Positions 26,466 through 33,712 of a stretch of DNA of 42,201 bases are shown piece after piece. This DNA comes from Streptomyces smaragdinus (GTDB lineage: Bacteria > Actinomycetota > Actinomycetes > Streptomycetales > Streptomycetaceae), in NCBI RefSeq assembly GCF_009604385.1, contig NZ_WEGJ01000047.1:1-42201 (forward strand), in the 5' to 3' direction. Position 1 is the stretch's first letter. Every line of letters starts with the position of its first letter. The notes under the pieces are model-generated. The model ran no database searches, was not told where the DNA came from, and saw nothing but the letters and a program-made list of their open reading frames with translations. Both the position numbers and the translations under genes were made by a program.

Positions 26466-26842
26466 ACGAGAACGGCATCGTCCTGCACTGGACCGAGGGC
26501 GAGCGGACGGTCCGCTGGGACCACGGCCCGGACCAGGTCGTCAAGGAGCACCCGGCGGCCCCGCAGTCCGTCGTGGCCTGGGACGGGAAGGTACTGGTCG
26601 TCGAGGCCCTGCCGGAGCCGGCGGCGCCGAAGTCGAACGCCGTCGTGTACGCGGCGGACGGCACCGAGCTCGTACGGCTCGGCGCCCCGGAGCCCGCCGC
26701 GGGCCCCTTCCTCCTCGGGTTCTACAGCGCGTACCTCGACGAGGGCGGCCCCGTGGTGGTCGTGACCACCCGGGCGGGGGACTGGTGGGGCCGGGTCGAT
26801 CTGGCGAACGGGACGCTGCGGGACGTCCGCGAATGGCGCTGA
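26462..26842 (+). CDS. candidate immunity protein of the RHS toxin
   Basis: 126 residues starting MNENGIVLHWTEGERTVRWD. The GTG start overlaps the RHS stop by four bases (GTGA, 26462-26465), so translation is coupled, as usual for toxin-immunity pairs. It is a small protein rich in beta-type hydrophobic-polar alternation, with no signal peptide and no known domain recognised. It is predicted to stay in the cytoplasm and bind the RHS C-terminal domain. The role is inferred from position. Confidence 0.75.
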   Translation: MNENGIVLHWTEGERTVRWDHGPDQVVKEHPAAPQSVVAWDGKVLVVEALPEPAAPKSNAVVYAADGTELVRLGAPEPAAGPFLLGFYSAYLDEGGPVVVVTTRAGDWWGRVDLANGTLRDVREWR

Positions 26843-26905
26843 GAGTGGCATGCGCCACGCCCTGAGAACAGCCTCCTAGGCGGGATAGTCGGGACGGCCG
26901 TCCGA

Positions 26906-26925
26906 TTCGGGACCTTGGGCCCTTG
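26906..26925. promoter_or_regulatory. DosR/DevR-like box 1
   Basis: TTCGGGACCTTGGGCCCTTG matches the mycobacterial DosR consensus TTSGGGACTWWAGTCCCSAA at 14 of 20 positions. It lies about 175-195 bp upstream of the predicted transcription start of the M23 gene. Confidence 0.55.
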
Positions 26926-27026
26926 GAAGCCGGGACCTTCGGAAAGGGCCGGGAGGAATTTCGACCCGGCGCACCCACGTCCCACCTGCGGGATCCATGG
27001 GCCTGCGGGCCCGACGACCGGCCCGG

Positions 27027-27046
27027 AACGGGACTTTGGTCCCGCC
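27027..27046. promoter_or_regulatory. DosR/DevR-like box 2
   Basis: AACGGGACTTTGGTCCCGCC matches the DosR consensus at 15 of 20 positions, including an unbroken GGGACTTT and GTCCCG. It is centred about 64 bp upstream of the predicted start site, the usual activator position. Confidence 0.6.
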
Positions 27047-27065
27047 CTGCAAGGGGTCGAATTCC

Positions 27066-27094
27066 CTTTGTGCGGCTACGGCCGGCATTAGTAT
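27066..27094 (+). promoter_or_regulatory. predicted promoter of the M23 peptidase gene
   Basis: TAGTAT (27089-27094) is a good -10. The -35 (CTTTGT, 27066-27071, 17-bp spacer) is weak, consistent with activator dependence. The leader would be about 90 nt. Confidence 0.5.
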
Positions 27095-27187
27095 CGGGGC
27101 CGCTTGAAACCTCTCCGGAATGTCCGTTATCAAGGAATTCGCCCGGCACCGTCCGCCGGTCGTTTTCCGTCCCGGAGGTTTTTACGC

Positions 27188-27715
27188 ATGTACGCCGACA
27201 TCACCGCCCGCATCCGCAAGACCCCCGCCCGCGCCGCCGTCGCGGCCGCAGGCGCCGGCCTGGCGCTCGCCGTCGCCGGTGGTGCGACCGCACACGCCGC
27301 CCCCGCGAGCGGCTGGGTCTCCCCGGTCACCGCCCCGTTCCACTTCACCGGCACCTACAACGCCGACGGCGCCCACTGGGCCCACAAGCACTCCGGCCAG
27401 GACTTCGCCGCCCCGACCGGCACGGCCGTCAAGGCCGCCGCGACCGGCACCGTCGTCACCAACGGCTGGGGCGGCGCGTACGGCAACCAGATCGTGATCA
27501 AGCACGCCAACGGCATGTACACCCAGTACGGCCACCTGTCGAAGTCGAACGTCGTCACCGGCCAGTCCGTGGCCGCGGGCAGCGTCATCGGCAAGATAGG
27601 TTCCACCGGCAACTCCACCGGCCCCCACCTGCACTTCGAGGTCCGCACCACGCCGTACTACGGCTCCTCGGTGAACCCGCTGGTCTACCTGCAGAACAAG
27701 GGCGTCAAGTTCTGA
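27188..27715 (+). CDS. secreted M23-family metallopeptidase (peptidoglycan endopeptidase)
   Basis: 175 residues from the ATG at 27188 (GGAGG 27174-27178). Signal peptide ends near THA/AP (about 37). The LytM domain carries the zinc ligands His68-x-x-x-Asp72 (HSGQD) and His147-Leu-His149 (PHLHFE), with catalytic His116 (YGHLS), all intact. There is no cell-wall-binding domain, so it is a minimal secreted hydrolase that cuts peptide cross-links. It sits among ESX effector genes but has its own promoter region with DosR-like boxes, and may aid passage through the wall or remodelling under special conditions. The last point is inference. Confidence 0.93.
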   Translation: MYADITARIRKTPARAAVAAAGAGLALAVAGGATAHAAPASGWVSPVTAPFHFTGTYNADGAHWAHKHSGQDFAAPTGTAVKAAATGTVVTNGWGGAYGNQIVIKHANGMYTQYGHLSKSNVVTGQSVAAGSVIGKIGSTGNSTGPHLHFEVRTTPYYGSSVNPLVYLQNKGVKF

Positions 27716-27737
27716 CGGGAGCCCCACCCGTCCCCCC

Positions 27738-27768
27738 GGGGGCCGCCTCGCTGGTCGGGGCGGCCCCC
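27738..27768 (+). terminator. terminator after the M23 gene
   Basis: GGGGGCCGCC (27738-27747), 11-nt loop, GGCGGCCCCC (27759-27768): a perfect 10-bp stem 23 nt past the stop. Confidence 0.8.
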
Positions 27769-27819
27769 GACTGCGGTAGCCGGGACAACTGCGCCCGAGG
27801 ACGACCCGGATCCCCTGTG

Positions 27820-27902
27820 CGGTGTGGATGAGTAGGAGTACTCAGTACACACCGCTGCATCTCGACTACCCTCGGTGCCCCGGAATGCCGACAGGGGGGC
27901 AC
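27820..27902 (+). promoter_or_regulatory. leader of cassette 2 with GAGTACTC palindrome
   Basis: The perfect palindrome GAGTACTC (27835-27842) lies within GAGTAGGAGTACTCAGTAC. A TACCCT further on could be a -10. GGGGGG precedes the ATG at 27903. A repressor or activator site is plausible; the regulator is unknown. Confidence 0.35.
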
Positions 27903-28358
27903 ATGGCCACGTTCAGCGACGAGTGGGCGCAGCTGAAAGCGGGGGCCGCGCCCTCGATGCAATTAGCCGGCGCCAACGACGGGAACGCCGGAAGCCGGCT
28001 CGCTTCCGACCGGAAGGCCTGGTCCGCCGCCGCCGGCCAGACCCGCGGTGTACGGGGCCTGCTCCGGACGGCCGCCGACCGCCACCGCGAGAAGACCACC
28101 GGCGGCACCGCCGCGGGCACCGAGGGCTTCCTCACCACCTCCGGCCACCAGGGACTGCTCAGCTCCTGGGCGCGCCAGTTCGACCTGATGGAGCGCGAGT
28201 GCGCGGAGGTCGCGGGCAAGCTCGAGCAGGCGGGCGGCACGCTGGCGGGCAACGACGCGGCCACCGGCGACCTCTTCCGCGAGCAGGTGACCAAGCCCGA
28301 GACGACGATCCCGGGCCAGGGCAACCCCGCCATGGGCGGCCCGCGGGCGAGGATGTGA
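27903..28358 (+). CDS. small ESX-associated protein (first gene of cassette 2; contains a TTA codon)
   Basis: 151 residues from the ATG at 27903. MATFSDEWAQLKAGAAPSMQ matches the start of the product at 11286 (MSFEAEWAQHK...QMQL). The middle is helical (LLSSWARQFDLMERECAEVA GKL) and the tail polar. Codon 21 (27963-27965) is TTA, the rare leucine codon read by the bldA tRNA. Translation should therefore be limited to late growth or differentiation. The next gene starts 4 nt after the stop. Role unknown; co-secreted partner or chaperone inferred. Confidence 0.82.
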   Translation: MATFSDEWAQLKAGAAPSMQLAGANDGNAGSRLASDRKAWSAAAGQTRGVRGLLRTAADRHREKTTGGTAAGTEGFLTTSGHQGLLSSWARQFDLMERECAEVAGKLEQAGGTLAGNDAATGDLFREQVTKPETTIPGQGNPAMGGPRARM

Positions 28359-28362
28359 TCGC

Positions 28363-30123
28363 ATGGTGACGTTCCAGCAGTTACGTGACGCCAAGCCCGC
28401 CGCCTTCGAGCACTTCGCCGACGGCTGGCAGATCGTGAGCGGCGCGATGAGCGAGGCCAAGGACCGTACCGAGGCCCGGATCGCCGCCGGAATGCGCAAC
28501 GCCAAGCTCGAGGGGGAAGGAGCTGACGCCGCCCAGGCCAGGCTCAAGCGCCTCGGCGAGAACTTCCACTTCACCCAGGTGCAGTGCGCCTCCGTCCACG
28601 CTGCACTGCACGGCTTCGCCGCCGACCTCAAGGCGGCCCAGACCAAACTCCTCCGGGCGGTGGACGACGCCCGTACGGCCGGCTACACGGTGCAGGAGGA
28701 CGGCTCCCTCCACTGGACCCGTCCAGCCGCCGGGGCCGGGGCCCACCCCGGCACCCCCTGGTCCGACATGACGGGCGCCAAGGAGGCGGAGGCCAAGGTC
28801 TACGCGGGCTGGATCAGCGACGCCCTCCAGCAGGCGGCCGACGCCGACTACCAGTGGCGCTGCAAACTCGACGCCCTGCTCGCCGACAACGACCTCGAGG
28901 TGACCGACGCCGACTGGAAGGACGCCCGCTCCGACACCGCCGGCGTCCGCGCGGAGGCCGCCGACAGCGTCCCGGCCGACGCGATCCCCAGCGGCAAGAC
29001 GCCGCAGGAGAACGCCGACTGGTGGGCCTCCCTCTCCGAGGACGAACGCGACCAGTACCTCGCCCTCTACCCCGAACAGATCGGCCGTCTCGACGGCCTC
29101 CCGTCAGCCGTACGCGACGAGGCCAACCGCGCGTACATGGCGGAGGAGGGCGCCACGACGCGTATGAAGCTGGACGGACTCAGGGCGAACGAGCCGCTCC
29201 GGTACCTCAAAGTCGGAGGGACGTACAGGGAGACCCCCGAGTGGAAGGAATGGAATTCGCAGGTCCAGCACTACGAAAAGGTAAAGAAGGGCATCCAGAA
29301 GATCGAGGAGCGCTTCGCGAAGACAGGGGAGGACGGGCTTCCCGAGGCGTACCTCCTGGGCTTCAGTCCCAAGGATGACGGCCGTGCGATCGTGGCAACC
29401 GGAAACCCGGACACGGCGCGGCACACCGCGGTTTACGTCCCCGGCACGGGCACCGACCTGTCCAAGATCGGTGGCGACATGAACAGGATGAACGAGCTGT
29501 GGTACAAGAGCAGTGAACTTTCGGACGGTCCCGTGTCCACCATCACCTGGCTCGGCTACGACGCGCCCGACAACATGTTCAAGGACGCACCGTTCTCGCA
29601 CTACGCCGATGACGCCGCGTCGGCGCACAGCAGCTTCCTCCATGGCCTGAACGCGGCGCACGACCCGAGCGTCGACAGTCACACCACGGTCATCGGCCAC
29701 AGCTACGGCTCCACCGTGGTGGGTTCCACCGCCCGCCAGTACGACCTGCCGGTGGACGACGTGATCTTCGCGGGCAGCCCCGGCGTCCAGGTCGGTTCCG
29801 CGAGCGACATCGGTGCTTCCCACGGCGTCTACAACATGGAGCTGCCGGGCGACATCGTGCCGGATGTCGGTCAGTTCGGTCACGGAGATTTCCAGGGGCC
29901 TGTCGAGATAAGGCGAGGGAACTGGGGACTCCCGGTCATTGATTTCAGGGCCCCGGGTTTTATCACTCCAAGCGACTCCGAATTCGGCGCCACGCAGCTC
30001 GCGACCGATGATGTTCCTGCCGATATGGACAACCACTCTCGGTACTGGAAAAAGGACTCGGGAAGCCTGGCCAACCAGGCCGCTGTGGTCACGGGTAACT
30101 ACGACAAGGCCAAGACCGAGTAG
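28363..30123 (+). CDS. ESX-associated alpha/beta hydrolase (DUF1023-type), candidate effector; TTA codon 7
   Basis: 586 residues. The N-terminal about 200 residues are helical, like the head of WXG effectors. The C-terminal half is an alpha/beta hydrolase of the DUF1023 type: AVYVPGTGTD (357-365), a WLGYDAPDN strand-turn (396-404) and the nucleophile elbow Gly445-His-Ser447-Tyr-Gly449 (GHSYGS). An acidic residue follows in VDDVIFAGSPG, and a late His (DNHSRYW) may finish the triad. No signal peptide, so export would be by ESX. Codon 7 (28381-28383) is TTA. The final third uses more A/T-ending codons than its neighbours. A lipoprotein gene follows after 13 nt. Confidence 0.88.
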   Translation: MVTFQQLRDAKPAAFEHFADGWQIVSGAMSEAKDRTEARIAAGMRNAKLEGEGADAAQARLKRLGENFHFTQVQCASVHAALHGFAADLKAAQTKLLRAVDDARTAGYTVQEDGSLHWTRPAAGAGAHPGTPWSDMTGAKEAEAKVYAGWISDALQQAADADYQWRCKLDALLADNDLEVTDADWKDARSDTAGVRAEAADSVPADAIPSGKTPQENADWWASLSEDERDQYLALYPEQIGRLDGLPSAVRDEANRAYMAEEGATTRMKLDGLRANEPLRYLKVGGTYRETPEWKEWNSQVQHYEKVKKGIQKIEERFAKTGEDGLPEAYLLGFSPKDDGRAIVATGNPDTARHTAVYVPGTGTDLSKIGGDMNRMNELWYKSSELSDGPVSTITWLGYDAPDNMFKDAPFSHYADDAASAHSSFLHGLNAAHDPSVDSHTTVIGHSYGSTVVGSTARQYDLPVDDVIFAGSPGVQVGSASDIGASHGVYNMELPGDIVPDVGQFGHGDFQGPVEIRRGNWGLPVIDFRAPGFITPSDSEFGATQLATDDVPADMDNHSRYWKKDSGSLANQAAVVTGNYDKAKTE

Positions 30124-30136
30124 CCGACCGTCAGAA

Positions 30137-30703
30137 ATGCGACAGATGATGAAGCATAAAAGTGGCCTGCTGGCTGTTGCGATGACTCTGGTGGTCCTGA
30201 CCATGACAGGATGTTCGAATATGACTGGTCTATCGGAGGACGGGCCTGAGATTCTGGCCCGCGTGCCGGCTCCGGTCGGAGACAAGATGGAGGAACTGTC
30301 CTCCGGGATCCTGCGGCATGCGGCCCTTGAGGGCGAGACAAGTCCGTCCGGAGGGCACAAGTCATATTGCGAGTCTCACCCGTATTCTGATGAGCACTAC
30401 ACATACCGAGACGAGTGGTCCGTCAAGGGGCCGCCGGTGCCACAGCTCGAGCAGGCGATCAAGCGGATCGCCGACACCATCCCGAAGGACGGCTGGAAGG
30501 TCCTGTTCTTCGGGCGCGACGAGCGGACCAAGGCCCGCGTGCTCACCCTCAAGGCCGAGTACGTCCACGGCGAGGACCGGTTCCTTGCCGACATCACCGT
30601 GCACGACCAGAGCCGTATGAACGCCGGCGCCAGCACCTCCCGCCTCCTCGGCAGCCTCACCTCCGCCTGCTACCGCGTCCCCGAAGGGGTGAAGGCCCCC
30701 TGA
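30137..30703 (+). CDS. lipoprotein, candidate immunity protein for the hydrolase
   Basis: 188 residues if started at the ATG at 30137 (other in-frame ATGs at 30146 and 30149; the ribosome site is weak, so coupling to the hydrolase is likely). Signal peptide with lipobox MTGC, Cys26. The mature part starts with a lower-G+C stretch, then KHSYCE-type Cys-bearing and C-terminal SACYRVPEG segments. It is third in the cassette, as the lipoprotein at 13856 is in cassette 1. An outer-face protein guarding against the hydrolase is a reasonable guess, but only a guess. Confidence 0.78.
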   Translation: MRQMMKHKSGLLAVAMTLVVLTMTGCSNMTGLSEDGPEILARVPAPVGDKMEELSSGILRHAALEGETSPSGGHKSYCESHPYSDEHYTYRDEWSVKGPPVPQLEQAIKRIADTIPKDGWKVLFFGRDERTKARVLTLKAEYVHGEDRFLADITVHDQSRMNAGASTSRLLGSLTSACYRVPEGVKAP

Positions 30704-30736
30704 CCCCAGCCGGTCGGACCCGCCCCCACCGGCTGG

Positions 30737-30827
30737 TAGCCTGGAACACTGCGCGCCCGAGTATCCACGACTCCCCTGTGACACAGACCAGGGGGCGCTC
30801 GTGCCGCGGAAACCACAAGGAGAAGGT
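30737..30827 (+). promoter_or_regulatory. rpsO promoter and structured leader
   Basis: TAGCCT (30737-30742) is a likely -10. The leader can fold CCCCTG (30773-30778) with CAGGGG (30789-30794). The 5' GCGCCC (30753-30758) could pair with GGGCGC (30793-30798), so the two pairings compete at two bases. S15 commonly represses its own mRNA through such leaders. A site here is plausible, not shown. Confidence 0.4.
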
Positions 30828-31118
30828 ATGTCGCTCGACACTGCGACCAAGAAGCAGATCATGTCCGAGTTCGGCACCAAGGAGGGCGACACCGGCTCCC
30901 CCGAGGTCCAGGTCGCCCTGCTGTCGCGTCGGATCTCCGACCTGACGGAGCACCTCAAGACCCACAAGCACGACCACCACTCCCGCCGCGGTCTGCTGCT
31001 GCTCGTCGGCCAGCGCCGCCGGCTGCTGCAGTACCTGGCGAAGAAGGACATCCAGCGCTTCCGCGCCCTGGTCGACCGCCTCGGCATCCGCCGCGGTGCG
31101 GCCGGCGGCGTCAAGTAA
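30828..31118 (+). CDS. rpsO: 30S ribosomal protein S15 (uS15)
   Basis: 96 residues from the ATG at 30828 (AAGGAGAAGG just upstream). It contains the family signature GDTGSPEVQVALLSRRI, then LKTHKHDHHSRRGLL and LLQYLAKKDIQRF; length is normal with a short C-terminal extension (RRGAAGGVK). S15 binds the central domain of 16S rRNA early in small-subunit assembly. The rpsO-pnp order is conserved in many bacteria. A strong stem-loop follows, so part of the transcription stops before pnp. Confidence 0.97.
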   Translation: MSLDTATKKQIMSEFGTKEGDTGSPEVQVALLSRRISDLTEHLKTHKHDHHSRRGLLLLVGQRRRLLQYLAKKDIQRFRALVDRLGIRRGAAGGVK

Positions 31119-31130
31119 GGCGTCCGGAGG

Positions 31131-31160
31131 GGAGCGGTTCCCGCGCACGGGAGCCGCTCC
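31131..31160 (+). terminator. terminator/attenuator after rpsO
   Basis: GGAGCGGTTCCCG (31131-31143), CGCA loop, CGGGAGCCGCTCC (31148-31160), a 13-bp stem with one G-U pair, followed by TTTCG. Confidence 0.85.
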
Positions 31161-31242
31161 TTTCGCGTATCCGCAGGGGCGGGAACACCGGTCGCGCGAC
31201 CACCGGTACCCGCCAGGCGTCGTGAGGGCGCCGGAAGGTTTG

Positions 31243-31483
31243 TAGTCTGGTCGCAGCACGATACAGATGAATACGGGGAGCAACCGCCTCCGCCGCGCCA
31301 CCGCCGGTCCTCGGTAGTGGCCCCCGGGTCCCACCCGGAGGCTTCGATCGAAGACCGGCCCGGCCGGACGTACCGGCCCAAGGCCCGGCCGCGGATGCTC
31401 TCCGGCCGTCTCCCGCCACACGGGCGGGAGGCGTACCCCGCCCCCGCCACACGGGCAGGGGCGCAGACGAGGAGATATCCCGA
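31243..31483 (+). promoter_or_regulatory. pnp promoter and hairpin-rich leader
   Basis: TAGTCT (31243-31248) is a plausible -10 with a weak -35. The leader has a small stem CCGGGT/ACCCGG (31324-31338) and two similar stem-loops with the same loop ACACG: CTCCCGCC/GGCGGGAG (31410-31430) and CCCCGCC/GGC-A-GGGG (31442-31461). The GAGGAGAT ribosome site follows 8 nt later. In S. coelicolor the rpsO-pnp region is known for promoters and an RNase III-processed hairpin. Confidence 0.55.
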
Positions 31484-33712
31484 GTGGAGAACGAGACCCA
31501 CTACGCCGAGGCCGTCATCGACAACGGCGCCTTCGGCACCCGCACCATCCGCTTCGAGACGGGCCGCCTGGCCAAGCAGGCCGCCGGCTCCGCCGTCGCG
31601 TATCTGGACGACGACACCATGGTGCTGTCGGCCACCACCGCTTCAAAGAACCCCAAGGACCAGCTCGACTTCTTCCCCCTCACGGTGGACGTCGAGGAGC
31701 GCATGTACGCGGCCGGCAAGATCCCCGGCTCCTTCTTCCGCCGCGAGGGCCGTCCCTCCGAGGACGCGATCCTGACCTGCCGGCTGATCGACCGTCCGCT
31801 GCGCCCGTCCTTCAAGAAGGGCCTGCGCAACGAGATCCAGATCGTCGAGACGATCATGGCGCTCAACCCCGACCACCTCTACGACGTGGTCGCGATCAAC
31901 GCCGCCTCCTGCTCCACCCAGCTGGCCGGCCTGCCCTTCTCCGGCCCGATCGGCGGCACCCGCGTCGCCCTGATCAAGGGCCAGTGGGTGGCGTTCCCGA
32001 CCCACACCGAGCTCGAGGACGCCGTCTTCGACATGGTCGTCGCCGGCCGGGTGCTGGAGGACGGCGACGTCGCGATCATGATGGTCGAGGCCGAGGCCAC
32101 CGACAAGACGATCGAGCTCGTCAAGGGCGGCGCCACCGCGCCGACCGAGGAGGTCGTGGCCTCCGGCCTCGAGGCCGCGAAGCCCTTCATCAAGGTCCTG
32201 TGCAAGGCCCAGGCCGACCTCGCCGCGAAGGCCGCCAAGCCGGTCGGCGAGTTCCCGATCTTCCTGGACTACCAGGACGACGTGCTCGCCGCCCTGACCG
32301 CCGCCGTACGCGACGAGCTGGCCCAGGCGCTGACCATCGCCGGCAAGCAGGACCGCGAGGCCGAGCTGGACCGCATCAAGGGTCTGGCCGCCGAGAAGCT
32401 CCTCCCGCAGTTCGAGGGCCGTGAGAAGGAGATTTCCGCCGCGTACCGCTCGCTGACCAAGACCCTGGTGCGCGAGCGCGTCATCAAGGACAAGGTCCGC
32501 ATCGACGGCCGCGGGGTCACGGACATCCGTACCCTGGCCGCCGAGGTCGAGGCCATCCCGCGGGTCCACGGCTCCGCCCTGTTCGAGCGCGGCGAGACCC
32601 AGATCCTGGGCGTCACCACGCTGAACATGCTCCGGATGGAGCAGCAGCTGGACACCCTTTCCCCGGTGACCCGCAAGCGGTACATGCACAACTACAACTT
32701 CCCGCCCTACTCCACCGGTGAGACCGGCCGCGTCGGCTCCCCCAAGCGCCGCGAGATCGGCCACGGCGCCCTCGCCGAGCGCGCCCTGGTGCCGGTACTG
32801 CCGACGCGCGAGGAGTTCCCGTACGCGATCCGCCAGGTGTCCGAGGCCCTCGGCTCCAACGGCTCGACGTCCATGGGCTCCGTCTGCGCCTCCACCATGT
32901 CGCTGCTGAACGCCGGTGTGCCGCTGAAGGCCCCCGTCGCCGGTATCGCCATGGGCCTGATCTCCCAGGAGATCTCGGGCGAGACGCACTACGTCACCCT
33001 CACCGACATCCTCGGTGCGGAGGACGCCTTCGGCGACATGGACTTCAAGGTCGCCGGTACGAAGGAGTTCGTGACCGCCCTCCAGCTCGACACCAAGCTG
33101 GACGGCATCCCCGCCTCCGTGCTGGCCGCGGCCCTCAAGCAGGCCCGCGACGCCCGGCTGCACATCCTCGACGTGATGATGGAGGCCATCGACACGCCGG
33201 ACGAGATGTCCCCCAACGCCCCGCGGATCATCACCGTGAAGATCCCCGTGGACAAGATCGGTGAGGTCATCGGCCCCAAGGGCAAGATGATCAACCAGAT
33301 CCAGGAGGACACCGGCGCCGACATCACCATCGAGGACGACGGCACGATCTACATCGGCGCCGTCGACGGCCCGTCCGCCGAGGCCGCCCGTACGACCATC
33401 AACGGCATCGCCAACCCGACGATGCCCGAGGTCGGCGAGCGCTACCTGGGCACGGTCGTGAAGACGACCACCTTCGGCGCGTTCGTCTCGCTGCTGCCCG
33501 GCAAGGACGGTCTGCTGCACATCTCGCAGATCCGCAAGCTCGCCGGCGGCAAGCGCGTGGAGAACGTCGAGGACGTCCTCCCGGTCGGCACCAAGGTGCA
33601 GGTCGAGATCGCCGAGATCGACCAGCGCGGCAAGCTGTCCCTCATCCCCGTCATCGAGGGCGAGGACGACAAGTCCGCCGAGGACAAGGGCTCCGACAAG
33701 AGTGACGCGTAA
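31484..33712 (+). CDS. pnp: polyribonucleotide nucleotidyltransferase (PNPase)
   Basis: 742 residues from the GTG at 31484. Two RNase PH-like domains (about 10-140 and 340-550, the second with FPPYSTGETGRVGSPKRREI and GSNGSTSMGSVCASTM) are joined by an all-helical linker. A KH domain (IIPVDKIGEVIGPKGKMI-like, about 588-640) and an S1 domain (about 645-720, GAFVSLLPGKDGLLHISQI) follow. The chain ends in an acidic tail. The enzyme degrades RNA phosphorolytically from the 3' end and in Streptomyces also adds heteropolymeric tails. The Streptomyces enzyme was also described as guanosine pentaphosphate synthetase I. The next gene starts inside its last codons. Confidence 0.97.
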   Translation: MENETHYAEAVIDNGAFGTRTIRFETGRLAKQAAGSAVAYLDDDTMVLSATTASKNPKDQLDFFPLTVDVEERMYAAGKIPGSFFRREGRPSEDAILTCRLIDRPLRPSFKKGLRNEIQIVETIMALNPDHLYDVVAINAASCSTQLAGLPFSGPIGGTRVALIKGQWVAFPTHTELEDAVFDMVVAGRVLEDGDVAIMMVEAEATDKTIELVKGGATAPTEEVVASGLEAAKPFIKVLCKAQADLAAKAAKPVGEFPIFLDYQDDVLAALTAAVRDELAQALTIAGKQDREAELDRIKGLAAEKLLPQFEGREKEISAAYRSLTKTLVRERVIKDKVRIDGRGVTDIRTLAAEVEAIPRVHGSALFERGETQILGVTTLNMLRMEQQLDTLSPVTRKRYMHNYNFPPYSTGETGRVGSPKRREIGHGALAERALVPVLPTREEFPYAIRQVSEALGSNGSTSMGSVCASTMSLLNAGVPLKAPVAGIAMGLISQEISGETHYVTLTDILGAEDAFGDMDFKVAGTKEFVTALQLDTKLDGIPASVLAAALKQARDARLHILDVMMEAIDTPDEMSPNAPRIITVKIPVDKIGEVIGPKGKMINQIQEDTGADITIEDDGTIYIGAVDGPSAEAARTTINGIANPTMPEVGERYLGTVVKTTTFGAFVSLLPGKDGLLHISQIRKLAGGKRVENVEDVLPVGTKVQVEIAEIDQRGKLSLIPVIEGEDDKSAEDKGSDKSDA

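Larger units (their letters stand above)
26843..27187. promoter_or_regulatory. 345-bp control region upstream of the M23 peptidase gene
   Basis: No gene here. It contains a GGACGGCCGTCC palindrome (26892-26903), DosR/DevR-like boxes (separate entries), a partial third box GGGACCTTCGG (26932-26942), a candidate promoter and GGAGG (27174-27178) before the ATG at 27188. I looked for a c-di-AMP riboswitch, common before Streptomyces wall hydrolase genes, and did not see one. Confidence 0.6.

Noticed and set aside
24296..26842. 848-residue frame ending with the candidate immunity gene
   Set aside because: Only the part from the GTG at 26462 is real; before that it is an Arg/His/Pro-rich shadow of the RHS gene.
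26843..27187. c-di-AMP (ydaO-type) riboswitch before the M23 gene
   Set aside because: Expected from Streptomyces wall-hydrolase genes, but the conserved riboswitch segments are not visible; the region instead shows GGGACYTTNGGYCC boxes.
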